Below, one piece after another: positions 9,475-16,940 of a DNA stretch of 64,000 bases. Every line of letters begins with the position of its first letter. Position 1 is the stretch's first letter. Source of the stretch: a bacterium (GTDB lineage Bacteria; 4484-113; JAFGCY01); assembly GCA_020440605.1 (NCBI GenBank), contig JAGRNT010000007.1:119083-183082 (forward strand), given 5' to 3'. The notes beneath the pieces are model-generated. The model did not search any database. It was not told the DNA's origin and worked only from the letters and a program-made list of their open reading frames with translations. Both the position numbers and the translations under genes were made by a program.

Positions 9475-11109
9475 TCAGATGAAGGGCGTACCGAAGCAGT
9501 AGAACATGTTGTTGGCACTGCCGGCATAGACAGCGCCGTCCGGGCCGATGCTCGGGGATGAGACAACGGGATCGCCCGTGTCATATTCCCAGACCAGGCT
9601 GCCGGCCGGGCTGAGCGCGCGCACGAAGCCGTCGAAGCAGCCGATGTAGAGCACGCCAGCGGCATCCAGTGCCGCACTGCTGGTCACTGCAGCCGCGGTG
9701 TCATAGCTCCAGAGGAAGCTGCCGTCCTTGTCAACGGCCTGGATCTTCATGTCGGAACTGCCGAAGTACAGGCTGCCGTCGCTGCCGATTGCCGGAGTGG
9801 AGACGATCTCCCCGCCGGAGGTGTATGACCACTTCAGGCTGCCGTCAGGCTTGAAGGCGTAGAGCTTGTGGTCCGCGCAACCGACGTAGATGGTGCCATC
9901 CTCGGCAATCGAGGGGGAGCTGACCACCGCGTCACCGGTTTCATATGACCAAAGCTTGTTCATGTCCTGATCCAGGGCGTAGAAGGAATCACCGAAGCCG
10001 CCGCCGCCTTCCGTTCCGAAGTACAGCACGCCGTCGGCAATCGCCACGGAGGATGAAACGTCATTGCCGGTGAAGTAGGTCCACTTCGAAGTGCCGTCCG
10101 GATTGATGGCGTACAGCGTGCCGTCCCAGCTGCCGCAGTAGATCGTCCCGTCGGTGCCGATCGCCGGGCTGGCCGTGACCTCCGCACCGGTGATGAATTC
10201 CCACTTCTTCGTGCCGTTCGGATTCAGTGCATAGATGCTGCCGTCATAGCTGCCGATGTAGATCGTCCCGTCCGTGGCAATCGCGGCCGAGCTTTCCACT
10301 TCACCTTCAGTGGGGAAGGACCACTTGAATGTTCCATCCGGATTCACGGCGTACACGCTGAAGTCGTAGCTGCCGAAGTACAGCGTGCCGTCCTCCGCGA
10401 TCGAGGGCGAATTGATGCAGGGGCCGTCCGCTTCGTAGGACCAGCGCACATTGTTGTCAACGGGACCCGTGAAGGGGCTCCTGCGCTGGTGCTTCAGGTT
10501 GCGGCCGAACATGAACCAGTCCCCGGGACCCGGTCCGCCCTCGCCGAGGTCTGGAACCGCAATCCCGCTGAGCACGGCCTGGCTGCTGCCGGCCACGAAC
10601 AGGGCCACGAACATCCGGTTGCCGGCATCGCTGTACTGGCTGATCTGCGACACGGGCAGCTGGGCGGGATCCGTCGGCTGCAGGAAGTCCCAGCGGTTGC
10701 TCTGCCAGTTGCTCAGGGCTACCCACATCTCGGAAGCCTGCGGACTGCTTTCCCAGATGAAGCTGACCGGTGACTGCGGGCTGATGCCAGTCAGATCCAG
10801 TTCATAGACCGCATAGGCCATCGTTGTCAGTTCCGGCTGACCGCTGCCTGCCGGGGTGAAGATTCCCGTTCCGGCATCCGCGCTGACCAGATTGCTGGGC
10901 AGTATCAGACTGTAGGCATCGCCCTGGACACCGGCCCCTGATGCACTCGAGCTTCTCGGCAGCGAGCCGGGTTCCGGCAGCAAAATCTGTGCGCCGGCAA
11001 GGGGCTCCGAGACAGCCTGACTTTCACCGAGATTGTTGCCCGCCGTACAGGCGGACAGCAGCAGGCCGGCAACAGCAGCCAGCAGGAATGGGGTGGTCCG
11101 GTTCTTCAT
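9475..11109 (-). CDS. Lipoprotein with PQQ-type beta-propeller repeats
   Basis: A 544-aa lipoprotein. Two adjacent ATGs lie at 11112 and 11109; GGAG stands 7 bases before the second, which is chosen. The signal peptide is MKNRTTPFLLAAVAGLLLSAC with lipidated Cys21. Residues about 60-185 match the shared N-terminal module (AVYELDLTGISPQSPVSFIW, then NRWDFLQP, then a hydrophobic strand ending in SGIAVPD). The rest is a very regular propeller: at least nine blades of the form DGTIY-x-GS-x-D-x-x-x-YA-x-NPDGT-x-KW-x-F, each with an Ala/Ser-rich link such as VTASPAIGT. The blades are nearly identical, more so than in the protein at 1296, suggesting recent internal duplication. No enzymatic residues stand out. 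Blades of this kind occur in BamB-like and quinoprotein-like folds; a scaffold or ligand-binding role is inferred. Confidence 0.85.
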   Translation of the reverse strand: MKNRTTPFLLAAVAGLLLSACTAGNNLGESQAVSEPLAGAQILLPEPGSLPRSSSASGAGVQGDAYSLILPSNLVSADAGTGIFTPAGSGQPELTTMAYAVYELDLTGISPQSPVSFIWESSPQASEMWVALSNWQSNRWDFLQPTDPAQLPVSQISQYSDAGNRMFVALFVAGSSQAVLSGIAVPDLGEGGPGPGDWFMFGRNLKHQRRSPFTGPVDNNVRWSYEADGPCINSPSIAEDGTLYFGSYDFSVYAVNPDGTFKWSFPTEGEVESSAAIATDGTIYIGSYDGSIYALNPNGTKKWEFITGAEVTASPAIGTDGTIYCGSWDGTLYAINPDGTSKWTYFTGNDVSSSVAIADGVLYFGTEGGGGFGDSFYALDQDMNKLWSYETGDAVVSSPSIAEDGTIYVGCADHKLYAFKPDGSLKWSYTSGGEIVSTPAIGSDGSLYFGSSDMKIQAVDKDGSFLWSYDTAAAVTSSAALDAAGVLYIGCFDGFVRALSPAGSLVWEYDTGDPVVSSPSIGPDGAVYAGSANNMFYCFGTPFI

Positions 11110-11291
11110 CATCTGTCTCCAGTCCAATTGAGTAGAATCCCGTATACCTGCAGATTTCCTGCAGGCGCAGAGTCAGGATTCTAACCTATTTTGGACAGCA
11201 AGACCAACAAACAGCGGATTGGCGAGGGTTGCGACCCTGTTTCAATTGGATGAATCCGCTACTCCGGGCAGGGCAGATCCGCAGCGCGCAG

Positions 11292-11297
11292 TATAAT
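11292..11297 (+). promoter_or_regulatory. Consensus -10 box upstream of the malic enzyme gene
   Basis: A perfect TATAAT sits 66 bases before the chosen ATG at 11364; no good -35 hexamer is seen 16-18 bases upstream. Just downstream, at 11307-11315, lies AAGGAGGAG, a strong Shine-Dalgarno-like sequence with no in-frame start codon at normal distance. Confidence 0.5.
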
Positions 11298-11363
11298 CGT
11301 GTTGTCAAGGAGGAGACCGGCGGAGCCCGGAAGATTGCCGGGGTGGCCGCCGGCAGAACGGAC

Positions 11364-12800
11364 ATGATCTCCCATCAGTCCAGCTACACGATCACCATCA
11401 GGATCAGCGGCCCGCATGAAATCGGCCTGATCCACCGCATCCTCGGGGCCATTGCCGATGTAGGCGGAATGATGGGTGCGATCGACGTCGCCGAAGTTGA
11501 CCACGGCGGCTGGGTCCGCGACTTCACCGTGCACTGCACGGATCCCGCCCACGAGAAGCGCATCACGGAAGCCGTGCGCGCCCTGCCGGGCATCATCGTA
11601 CTGGCCGTCTCGGACGAGACCTTCCGCATGCACCTCGGCGGCAAGCTCACGGTGCACAGCAAGATGCCGATCCGCAACCGCGCCCAGTTGTCAATGGCCT
11701 ACACCCCGGGTGTGGGCCGGGTCTCGCGCTATATCTCCCAGGATCCACGGCGCGCCTGGTCGCTGACGATCAAGGCGCATACCGTGGCGGTGGTCTCCGA
11801 TGGCAGCGCCGTGCTCGGGCTCGGTGACATCGGGCCCGAGGCCGCGCTGCCCGTGATGGAGGGCAAGTGCCAGCTCTTCAAGGAGTTCGGCGGCGTGGAT
11901 GCGTTCCCACTCTGCGTCAACACCCGCGATCCCGCGGAGATCATCCGCTTCTGCGAGCTGATCGCTCCGACCTTCGGTGGGATCAACCTTGAGGACATCT
12001 CCGCCCCGCGCTGCTTCGAGATCGAGGCCGCACTGCGTGAACGTGTTGACATTCCCGTGTTCCATGACGATCAGCACGGCACGGCAATCGTCGTGCTGGC
12101 GGCCGCCCGCAATGCCCTGAAGCTCGTTGGCAAGCAGCTGGAGGATGTGCGGATCGTGGTGCTGGGGATCGGTGCGGCAGGTGTGGCCTGCAGCCGCATG
12201 CTGCTTGCCGCAGGTGCCAGGCAGCTGATCGGCGTGGACCGCCAGGGGATCATCTGCGAAGGTGACGACTGTCTTGGAAATTCCATGCACGACTGGTTCG
12301 GCCGCCACACCAATCCTGAGAAGCTGCGCGGCGGGATCCGCGAAGCCCTGCAGGGCGCGGACATGTTCCTTGGTGTCTCGGCCGCCGGCCTGGTGGAACA
12401 GGAATGGATCCGCAGCATGGCCAGGGACCCGATCGTGTTTGCGATGGCCAATCCCGTGCCCGAGGTGATGCCCGAGGAGATAGAGGGCATCGCCGCCGTG
12501 ATCGCCACCGGCCGCAGTGACTACCCAAACCAGATCAACAACGTGCTGGCATTCCCCGGGATCTTCCGCGGTGCGCTGGATGCCCACGCCACGGAGATCA
12601 ACGAGGCCATGAAGCTGGCGGCGGCGGATGCGATCGCCGCCTGCGTGGATCCTAAGCGCCTGAGCCGCGACTACATCATTCCCTCGCTCTTCAACCGCCA
12701 TGTGGCGCGTGAGGTCACTCGAGCCGTTGTGCATGCGGCCCATGAATCGGGGGTGGCCCAGCGGCGGCGCAAGCCGACACAGATCATGCCGAAGGTGTAG
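11364..12800 (+). CDS. NAD(P)-dependent malic enzyme with N-terminal ACT domain
   Basis: Decarboxylates malate to pyruvate and CO2 with reduction of NAD(P). Residues about 1-85 form an ACT-like domain (YTITIRISGPHEIGLIHRIL), a common small-ligand sensing module in one malic enzyme subgroup. The catalytic part follows: YTPGVGRVSRYI with the conserved Tyr, LTIKAHTVAVVSDGSAVLGL, the metal-binding NLEDI and FHDDQHGTA motifs, and the dinucleotide fold VVLGIGAAGVACSRML. It is 478 aa, normal for the bacterial short form plus ACT. The frame is open back to 11229, but homologues start close to the ACT strand, so ATG 11364 is chosen; its ribosome binding site is weak. Whether the cofactor is NAD or NADP cannot be told. 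Confidence 0.9.
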   Translation: MISHQSSYTITIRISGPHEIGLIHRILGAIADVGGMMGAIDVAEVDHGGWVRDFTVHCTDPAHEKRITEAVRALPGIIVLAVSDETFRMHLGGKLTVHSKMPIRNRAQLSMAYTPGVGRVSRYISQDPRRAWSLTIKAHTVAVVSDGSAVLGLGDIGPEAALPVMEGKCQLFKEFGGVDAFPLCVNTRDPAEIIRFCELIAPTFGGINLEDISAPRCFEIEAALRERVDIPVFHDDQHGTAIVVLAAARNALKLVGKQLEDVRIVVLGIGAAGVACSRMLLAAGARQLIGVDRQGIICEGDDCLGNSMHDWFGRHTNPEKLRGGIREALQGADMFLGVSAAGLVEQEWIRSMARDPIVFAMANPVPEVMPEEIEGIAAVIATGRSDYPNQINNVLAFPGIFRGALDAHATEINEAMKLAAADAIAACVDPKRLSRDYIIPSLFNRHVAREVTRAVVHAAHESGVAQRRRKPTQIMPKV

Positions 12801-12867
12801 GGTGGGCAGCGTACAATGCGAATCAGCTGCAAATCCGATGACAGCTGCCTGAATTCCCGGCAGGTTA

Positions 12868-12896
12868 TTGACAGGAGGCCAACTGGGAGTTAACAT
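12868..12896 (+). promoter_or_regulatory. Promoter of tRNA-Asn
   Basis: A perfect -35 TTGACA (12868-12873), a 17-base spacer and a -10 TAACAT (12891-12896) lie just before the tRNA, predicting a start near 12903, eight bases before the mature 5' end. A small dyad CTGCC/GGCAG (about 12846-12864) precedes it and may help end malic enzyme transcripts. Confidence 0.75.
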
Positions 12897-12910
12897 CTTT
12901 CTCCCATCGT

Positions 12911-12985
12911 TCCGGCGTAGCTCAATGGCAGAGCAAACGGCTGTTAACCGTTAGGTTACTGGTTCGAGTCCAGTCGCCGGAGCCA
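12911..12985 (+). tRNA. tRNA-Asn (anticodon GTT)
   Basis: A full cloverleaf can be drawn. Acceptor arms are TCCGGCG and CGCCGGA, the D arm is GCTC/GAGC, the anticodon arm is AACGG-CTGTTAA-CCGTT with anticodon GTT, and the T arm contains GGTTCGAGTCC. Discriminator G is followed by an encoded CCA and then a T run (12986 on), which probably ends the transcript. It has its own promoter at 12868. Confidence 0.96.
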
Positions 12986-13203
12986 TTTTTTGTTTCCCAC
13001 ATCACTTTGTATCGACTTCGTGGAATGCGCAAATAGCCACCTAATACTTATTGAGAACTTCCTGATCGCGACAGTGATCACCATGCCATCCAGACGACTG
13101 CCGTCCGGGCTGCTGCTGGGCAAAGTGAATCCTACCAATCCAGCAGAAGCTGGCGAAGTTTACCTGATAGGGAGTAACCTAATTGGAATATCTTCCGCGG
13201 GAC

Positions 13204-13485
13204 TCAGCCGTTTCCGACCCAATCACCGGTGGTGATGCCGACCCCTTCGTTGACACCTTTGGAGCCTGCGGTCCGGGACGGGTTTCCAGTGACGGTGCCT
13301 CCGCCTGCAATCACAACATGCTCATGCGTGCTGGATTCAGCTGGTGTAGGAATGATCAGGCTTGCCCCAATTGGATCGTTCCCACCGGGAGGTGAATAGC
13401 GACCGTTGCCGACGATGACATCATTGCAGTAAAGAATTACTGCAATGGCGAGTGAAGAAGTTAGTAGATACCTTGTCAGGTTCAT
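13204..13485 (-). CDS. Small secreted protein of unknown function
   Basis: A 93-aa protein. ATG at 13485 has AGAGG 8 bases upstream; a GTG three codons earlier is less well placed. The N-terminus MNLTRYLLTSSLAIAVILYC is a Sec-type signal sequence; a Cys at residue 20 lacks a clean lipobox, so lipidation is doubtful. The mature part is rich in Gly, Thr, Val and Pro (PTPAESSTHEHVVIAGGGTV) with no domain I recognise. It lies alone in a stretch more A+T-rich than its neighbours, directly downstream of the tRNA gene, facing no other gene. It may be horizontally acquired or fast-evolving. Real coding status is likely given signal peptide plus ribosome binding site, but not certain. Confidence 0.5.
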   Translation of the reverse strand: MNLTRYLLTSSLAIAVILYCNDVIVGNGRYSPPGGNDPIGASLIIPTPAESSTHEHVVIAGGGTVTGNPSRTAGSKGVNEGVGITTGDWVGNG

Positions 13486-13850
13486 GAAGTTCACCTCTTG
13501 TCAATGGGCTACATTCATAGACCCTATCTGCATGAATTTAGTTCAGTCCGAGACCGTGCTAGTTCAAATGGGTGCTGTTCATTTGGTTGGCTAGCCAGAT
13601 TACGTAGTAGATGTTCCCGGAATATCGGTTTGTCGATAATCCTCAGAGGATTAAAATATAACGCAGATGCCTGTTGTAGGCATTTCCTGCAGGATATTGC
13701 TGACTATCCGTGAATCAGGTCACGAACATGGGTTTCTTGCCTTGTATTCTGGCAGTCTCATGGGATGAGATAACAAATTTTAAACCAACGGTGCTACTCG
13801 GACTTTTTTTATCTGATATAATCCTGCTGATTTAGATTCTCAGGTGAACC
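13486..13850. other. A+T-rich intergenic stretch with hairpins and an extended -10 promoter
   Basis: No convincing gene is present. Visible signals are a tight dyad AATCCTC-A-GAGGATT followed by AAAAT (13638-13656), a hairpin ATGCCT-GTTGT-AGGCAT (13667-13683) and an extended -10 box TGATATAAT (13814-13822), 28 bases before the start of the small gene at 13851. Composition is clearly richer in A+T than the rest of the window. Confidence 0.55.
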
Positions 13851-14096
13851 ATGCAGGTATTGAAACTCTATCGCTGGGATGACAGGGAGCTGGACCGCCC
13901 CGTGCGGGAAATCGACCTGTTGCGTGTCGACGATCTGACCCGCAACTCCAAGAAGCGGCTGTTTGCCTGGAGTGGCGACGAGGATGAGATGAACTACATG
14001 CTCTATCCGGACTACGGCACCGCCTACCCTGAGTTTGACAACAGGGTTCAGAAACAGCGTCCGGGAATCAGGTACCGCTACGTGCTCAGTGACTGA
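13851..14096 (+). CDS. Small cytoplasmic protein of unknown function
   Basis: An 81-aa, highly charged protein (MQVLKLYRWDDRELDRPV to RYRYVLSD) with no signal peptide or membrane span and no domain I recognise. ATG is preceded by CAGGTG at 5 bases and by an extended -10 box at 13814-13822, so expression is well supported. It ends 26 bases before the Rrf2 gene and probably shares its transcript, which hints at a link to that regulator. Codon use is like that of the surrounding core genes although the DNA before it is A+T-rich. I cannot assign a function. Confidence 0.65.
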   Translation: MQVLKLYRWDDRELDRPVREIDLLRVDDLTRNSKKRLFAWSGDEDEMNYMLYPDYGTAYPEFDNRVQKQRPGIRYRYVLSD

Positions 14097-14122
14097 GACC
14101 TTACTCTCTACAGGAACCTGCC

Positions 14123-14596
14123 TTGATAACGAAGACCAGTGACCTGGGAATCCAGGCGACTCTATACCTCGCGATGCGGGCCGAGGATACCCCGGTGCCG
14201 CCGCGTGTGATCGCAGAGGTCTGCGAAAGCAGTGCCACCTATACCGCCAAGGTGATCCAGCATCTCGTCCGCAGTGGAATCATGCGCTCCACGAAGGGAA
14301 GCAAGGGCGGTGTGACCCTGGCCCTGCATCCACGGGAGATCTCGCTGCTGAGCATCGTCGAAGCCTGCCAGGGCAAGATTCTCGCCGAGTACTGCGAGGA
14401 CTTCAAGGAGGCGGACAGACTCTGCGGCCTGCACAAGGCCATGATGCAGCTGAACACCTCCATCACCAAGGTGCTGACGCAGTGGACGGTGCAGTCCCTC
14501 GTTGACAATCCCACGCCGCATGATTCCGTCAGGGCCCACGTCAACTGCAAGCTGCGCAACGTCTGTGCGATGTGCACCAACTGCGTCTTCGAATAG
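14123..14596 (+). CDS. Rrf2-family transcriptional regulator
   Basis: A 157-aa DNA-binding protein. The start codon is TTG at 14123 with CAGGAA upstream; the protein then begins ITKTSDLGIQATLYLA, the usual N-terminus of Rrf2 proteins (K-x-x-D-Y-A-x-x-A-L-x-x-LA). The winged helix spans about residues 10-85, with the wing in RSTKGSKGGVTLA. IscR and NsrR bind an Fe-S cluster through three central cysteines. Here the central region has only Cys residues near ILAEYCEDFKEADRLCG, while the extreme C-terminus has four (VNCKLRNVCAMCTNC), so a cluster or redox role is possible but not of the standard pattern. It is followed by a terminator and faces the multiheme cytochrome gene, a possible but unproven target. 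Confidence 0.85.
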   Translation: MITKTSDLGIQATLYLAMRAEDTPVPPRVIAEVCESSATYTAKVIQHLVRSGIMRSTKGSKGGVTLALHPREISLLSIVEACQGKILAEYCEDFKEADRLCGLHKAMMQLNTSITKVLTQWTVQSLVDNPTPHDSVRAHVNCKLRNVCAMCTNCVFE

Positions 14597-14624
14597 GTAT
14601 TCCCTCAGACACCTTGAGACACTG

Positions 14625-14652
14625 CAGCCGCCCCCATTGGCGGCTGTGTTTT
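14625..14652 (+). terminator. Rho-independent terminator of the Rrf2 gene
   Basis: CAGCCGCC and GGCGGCTG form an 8-bp stem with a 6-base loop, followed by TGTTTTCC, 29 bases after the Rrf2 stop codon. It lies between the two converging genes. Confidence 0.75.
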
Positions 14653-14667
14653 CCGTATACGCTGCGC

Positions 14668-16023
14668 CTAGCCGTCCTGCGCGGTGGCTCCGAGCGTTGA
14701 CAGCGCCTCATCAGCGAACTCGCGGCTCTTGCTCAGCAGTTCACTGGCATAGCCGTAGTTGTGGATTCCGCGTCCGAAGCTGACGAACTCCAGGTTGTAC
14801 TCCGCATCCTCAACGAGCTTCTGCGCTTCGGCATAGCCCGCAATGCCCGGATCCGCGAGGCCCAGCGCCGTGCGTGCCCGTGAGACGGAGACCGTGGTTT
14901 CCGCGGTTTCCTCAGCGAGGTAACCGCTCCACATTTCGTAGAAGTCCCGCCCGATGTCGTCATGGCAGTCCACGCAGCCCTGGACGGTCGGCCGCTGGAC
15001 CTCACCTCCCATCATGTGGCCGGCATTCTCGGTGCCTTCCTCCATGTGGCAGCCGATGCAGTCCACCTGGGCGATGTACATTGAGGAGGGCATGTCCTCC
15101 ACGCCGCGGCCGCCCTTGCCGGCGTACAGCTCGCGCGCCCCGACATGCGGCTCGGAATGGCACTGCTCGCAGCTGAACTTCACCTGGGTCTCGGCGACGT
15201 GCGCTCCGTGCTTGATCTCCGAGTGGCACTGGTAGCAGTCCACCTTGTGGTCCGTCACGTGGATCCTGTGCAGCTCGTTGCGCTCGCTGGTAAGCGTCGG
15301 CAGTTCAGTCCTGGAGTGGCACTGCAGGCAGGCATTGCTGTCAACGTCGCCGTTGCCCTCGATGGCATCAATATGGCAACGCTGGCAGTCGACCTTCTGC
15401 TCCACGTATGATGCGTGGTTGAAGGTCTGCTCACCGATCTCGATGTCCTCCGTCGGCGCATCGTGGCAGTCCAGGCAGAACTGCTGCGGTACGGGAGAGG
15501 AGCCGCTGACACGGTCCTTGAAGTGGCAGAGATAGCAGGTCGTGGTGTCCGCTGCGATGTGCTGGTCGCCGATGTTGTTGGAATGGCAGCTGGTGCAGCG
15601 CAGTTCCATGCCGCGGGCGCTCTTGCCGTAGTGCGTGGCATGGTCGAAGCGGACCTTGCCGTTGTACATCGTCTTGCCCGGGGTGTTGGTTCCGTGGCAA
15701 CCGCTTGTCATGCAGGAGGCGTCATTGATGTGCGCGTAGAACTTGGTGTCGTAGGTCCCGGTGACATAGAGCACGACCTGGTTGAGGGCCTTCATCTTGG
15801 CGCTGATCTTGTACTTCTCGCCGGGAGCGTAGTGGCAGTCCACGCAGGCCACATTGCTGTGGGCGGAGGCCTTCCAGCTCTGGTAGAAGGGATCCATGAT
15901 GTGGCAGCTCTGGCAGAAGCCCGGCTGGTTTGTGTATTGCAGGCTGCCGAATCCTCCGCCCAGCACGATCACGATGATGGCGAGGGTGGTTACAACCCAG
16001 CGCTTGCGCAGCAGATCCTTCAT
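14668..16023 (-). CDS. Membrane-anchored dodecaheme cytochrome c, NapC/NirT/NrfH-like
   Basis: A 451-aa multiheme c-type cytochrome. The start is ATG 16023, preceded by GGAGG; the longer frame upstream is not coding-like. Residues about 8-30 (VVTTLAIIVIVLGGGFGSLQ) form one N-terminal membrane anchor, so the hemes face the periplasm. There are twelve heme-attachment motifs: eleven CxxCH (CQSCH, CVDCH, CTSCH, CYLCH, CLDCH, CQRCH, CLQCH, CYQCH, CEQCH, CIGCH, CVDCH) and one CX4CH (CMTSGCH, third in order). The first part resembles NapC/NirT quinol-oxidising cytochromes, which pass electrons to periplasmic reductases; the heme number is far above their usual four or five. The last roughly 90 residues are helical without hemes. 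No reductase partner is adjacent, so the acceptor is unknown. Confidence 0.9.
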   Translation of the reverse strand: MKDLLRKRWVVTTLAIIVIVLGGGFGSLQYTNQPGFCQSCHIMDPFYQSWKASAHSNVACVDCHYAPGEKYKISAKMKALNQVVLYVTGTYDTKFYAHINDASCMTSGCHGTNTPGKTMYNGKVRFDHATHYGKSARGMELRCTSCHSNNIGDQHIAADTTTCYLCHFKDRVSGSSPVPQQFCLDCHDAPTEDIEIGEQTFNHASYVEQKVDCQRCHIDAIEGNGDVDSNACLQCHSRTELPTLTSERNELHRIHVTDHKVDCYQCHSEIKHGAHVAETQVKFSCEQCHSEPHVGARELYAGKGGRGVEDMPSSMYIAQVDCIGCHMEEGTENAGHMMGGEVQRPTVQGCVDCHDDIGRDFYEMWSGYLAEETAETTVSVSRARTALGLADPGIAGYAEAQKLVEDAEYNLEFVSFGRGIHNYGYASELLSKSREFADEALSTLGATAQDG

Positions 16024-16024
16024 T

Positions 16025-16097
16025 GCGTTTCCCTCCGGGACTCCGCCCGGTGATAATTCCGTCCTGGAGCCGGACTCCGGCCGGTAAGGGGAAACGC
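16025..16097 (-). promoter_or_regulatory. Leader structure able to hide the cytochrome ribosome binding site
   Basis: In the minus-strand RNA, GCGTTTCCC (16097-16089) is perfectly complementary to GGGAAACGC (16033-16025). The second arm covers the last three bases of the Shine-Dalgarno GGAGGG and ends one base before the ATG. Formation of this 9-bp stem would block translation. The 55-base loop contains further G+C-rich dyads. I recognise no known riboswitch class. Confidence 0.5.
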
Positions 16098-16142
16098 TGC
16101 CGGGTCTACAGATCGCTTCCCTGCTACCCGCCTGCCGACTTG

Positions 16143-16180
16143 CCAACCCGGTGCGGTTGCACCCGGTTGGCTGAATTGTA
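16143..16180 (-). promoter_or_regulatory. -10-like box and strong hairpin at the 5' end of the cytochrome leader
   Basis: On the minus strand a TACAAT box (16180-16175) is followed at once by a hairpin with 11 of 12 stem pairs (CCAACC...GGTTGG arms, 16143-16170, 4-base loop). If the box is the promoter, transcripts start near 16168 and carry about 145 bases of leader. No convincing -35 hexamer was found. The rest of the 390-base gap (16024-16413) holds an A+T-rich patch with TAATAT and TATATATA at 16261-16279 and the terminator at 16362. Confidence 0.4.
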
Positions 16181-16361
16181 CACCATGTATATGACAGATA
16201 TCTCTTGTCTTGCGCATCCGCTGGATTTGGCGGATTTCTGCGGGAATCCACAAATGAGGATAATATGTGGTATATATATCCTAGTTTCATCCACCGTGAT
16301 TGTTCGTACGGGGATGGGCCTCAATTGCCAATCAGACGCAACTCTTAATTCCTGGTCCTGA

Positions 16362-16393
16362 GCCCGGGTTGCCAACGGTGACCCGGGCCTTTT
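16362..16393 (+). terminator. Terminator-like hairpin with T tract on the plus strand, no plus-strand gene upstream
   Basis: GCCCGGGT and ACCCGGGC form an 8-bp stem with an 11-base loop, followed by CTTTT on the plus strand. The neighbouring genes both read on the minus strand, so it either ends an unannotated plus-strand RNA or serves, without a U tract, as the 3' end of the minus-strand gene at 16414. Confidence 0.5.
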
Positions 16394-16413
16394 CATCTCC
16401 GCCGGGACAGGAT

Positions 16414-16902
16414 TCAGTCCAGGTAGCGCAGGCGCAGTTCCGGTCCCGGCAAGGCACAGCGCTCCTTCGCCAGGCGATGCCGGTTGCGCTTCACGAGGTT
16501 GTAGAGCCAGTCCAGCACTGGGTCCGGGATCCACCAGGACAGCCAGCCCAGCAGATTCCAGGGAAAACCCATGTGCCGGGCGATCATGCGGCTGGCGCGG
16601 CTGCGCCCGTAGAGCCGGGGATTGTCACCGCCGACACCGTCCACGCAGATGATGCTGTCAATCCGCGAGTTGTCTGCGCGGATGCTTTGCAGGTAGTCGT
16701 CGTCAATTCCCAGCGCCGGCAGCACCCGGCGGGCGGTCTCTCCCTGCAGGGCGGCGATGTGCACCTGGCCGCGGGGATCATTTCGCAGCATCCAGGCAGC
16801 GCTGTTGCTGCAGAAGATGCAGTCGGCATCGATGAACACGATGAAGCGGGGCAGTCCCTGATCAATTCCTGTTCTGTTGTCAGTCTGCTGGCTCTGCCGC
16901 AT
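16414..16902 (-). CDS. DCC-family (DUF393) thiol-disulfide oxidoreductase-like protein
   Basis: A 162-aa protein. The start at 16902 (MRQSQQTDNRT) is chosen because family members begin shortly before the motif FIVFIDADCIFC; the frame runs further upstream into the peptidase gene. DADCIFC is the family's D-x-x-CxxC signature (Cys pair at about residues 28 and 31). Further matches are the acid-hydrophobic strand after it and the C-terminal LYGRSRA and hydrophobic WLSWWIPDPVLDWLY segments. DCC proteins are thioredoxin-like and often lie beside membrane or redox genes; their reactions are poorly known. It starts 38 bases after the M3-like peptidase gene and is probably cotranscribed with it. Confidence 0.8.
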   Translation of the reverse strand: MRQSQQTDNRTGIDQGLPRFIVFIDADCIFCSNSAAWMLRNDPRGQVHIAALQGETARRVLPALGIDDDYLQSIRADNSRIDSIICVDGVGGDNPRLYGRSRASRMIARHMGFPWNLLGWLSWWIPDPVLDWLYNLVKRNRHRLAKERCALPGPELRLRYLD

Positions 16903-16940
16903 GTCCAAGCTTACCCCGGATTTCCCATTACGATCCTGGC

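Noticed and set aside
1296..11109. PQQ-dependent dehydrogenases
   Set aside because: The propeller repeats match in form, but I see no cofactor or metal ligand set, no heme motif and no dehydrogenase partner.
12956..13138. Minus-strand frame ending in RLRRLDSNQ-type residues across the tRNA
   Set aside because: Such frames are a well-known artefact of translating through a tRNA gene; there is no ribosome binding site.
16023..16180. c-di-GMP or cobalamin riboswitch before the cytochrome gene
   Set aside because: I looked for the conserved GEMM core and for the cobalamin box; neither is present. Only the generic site-masking stem is supported.
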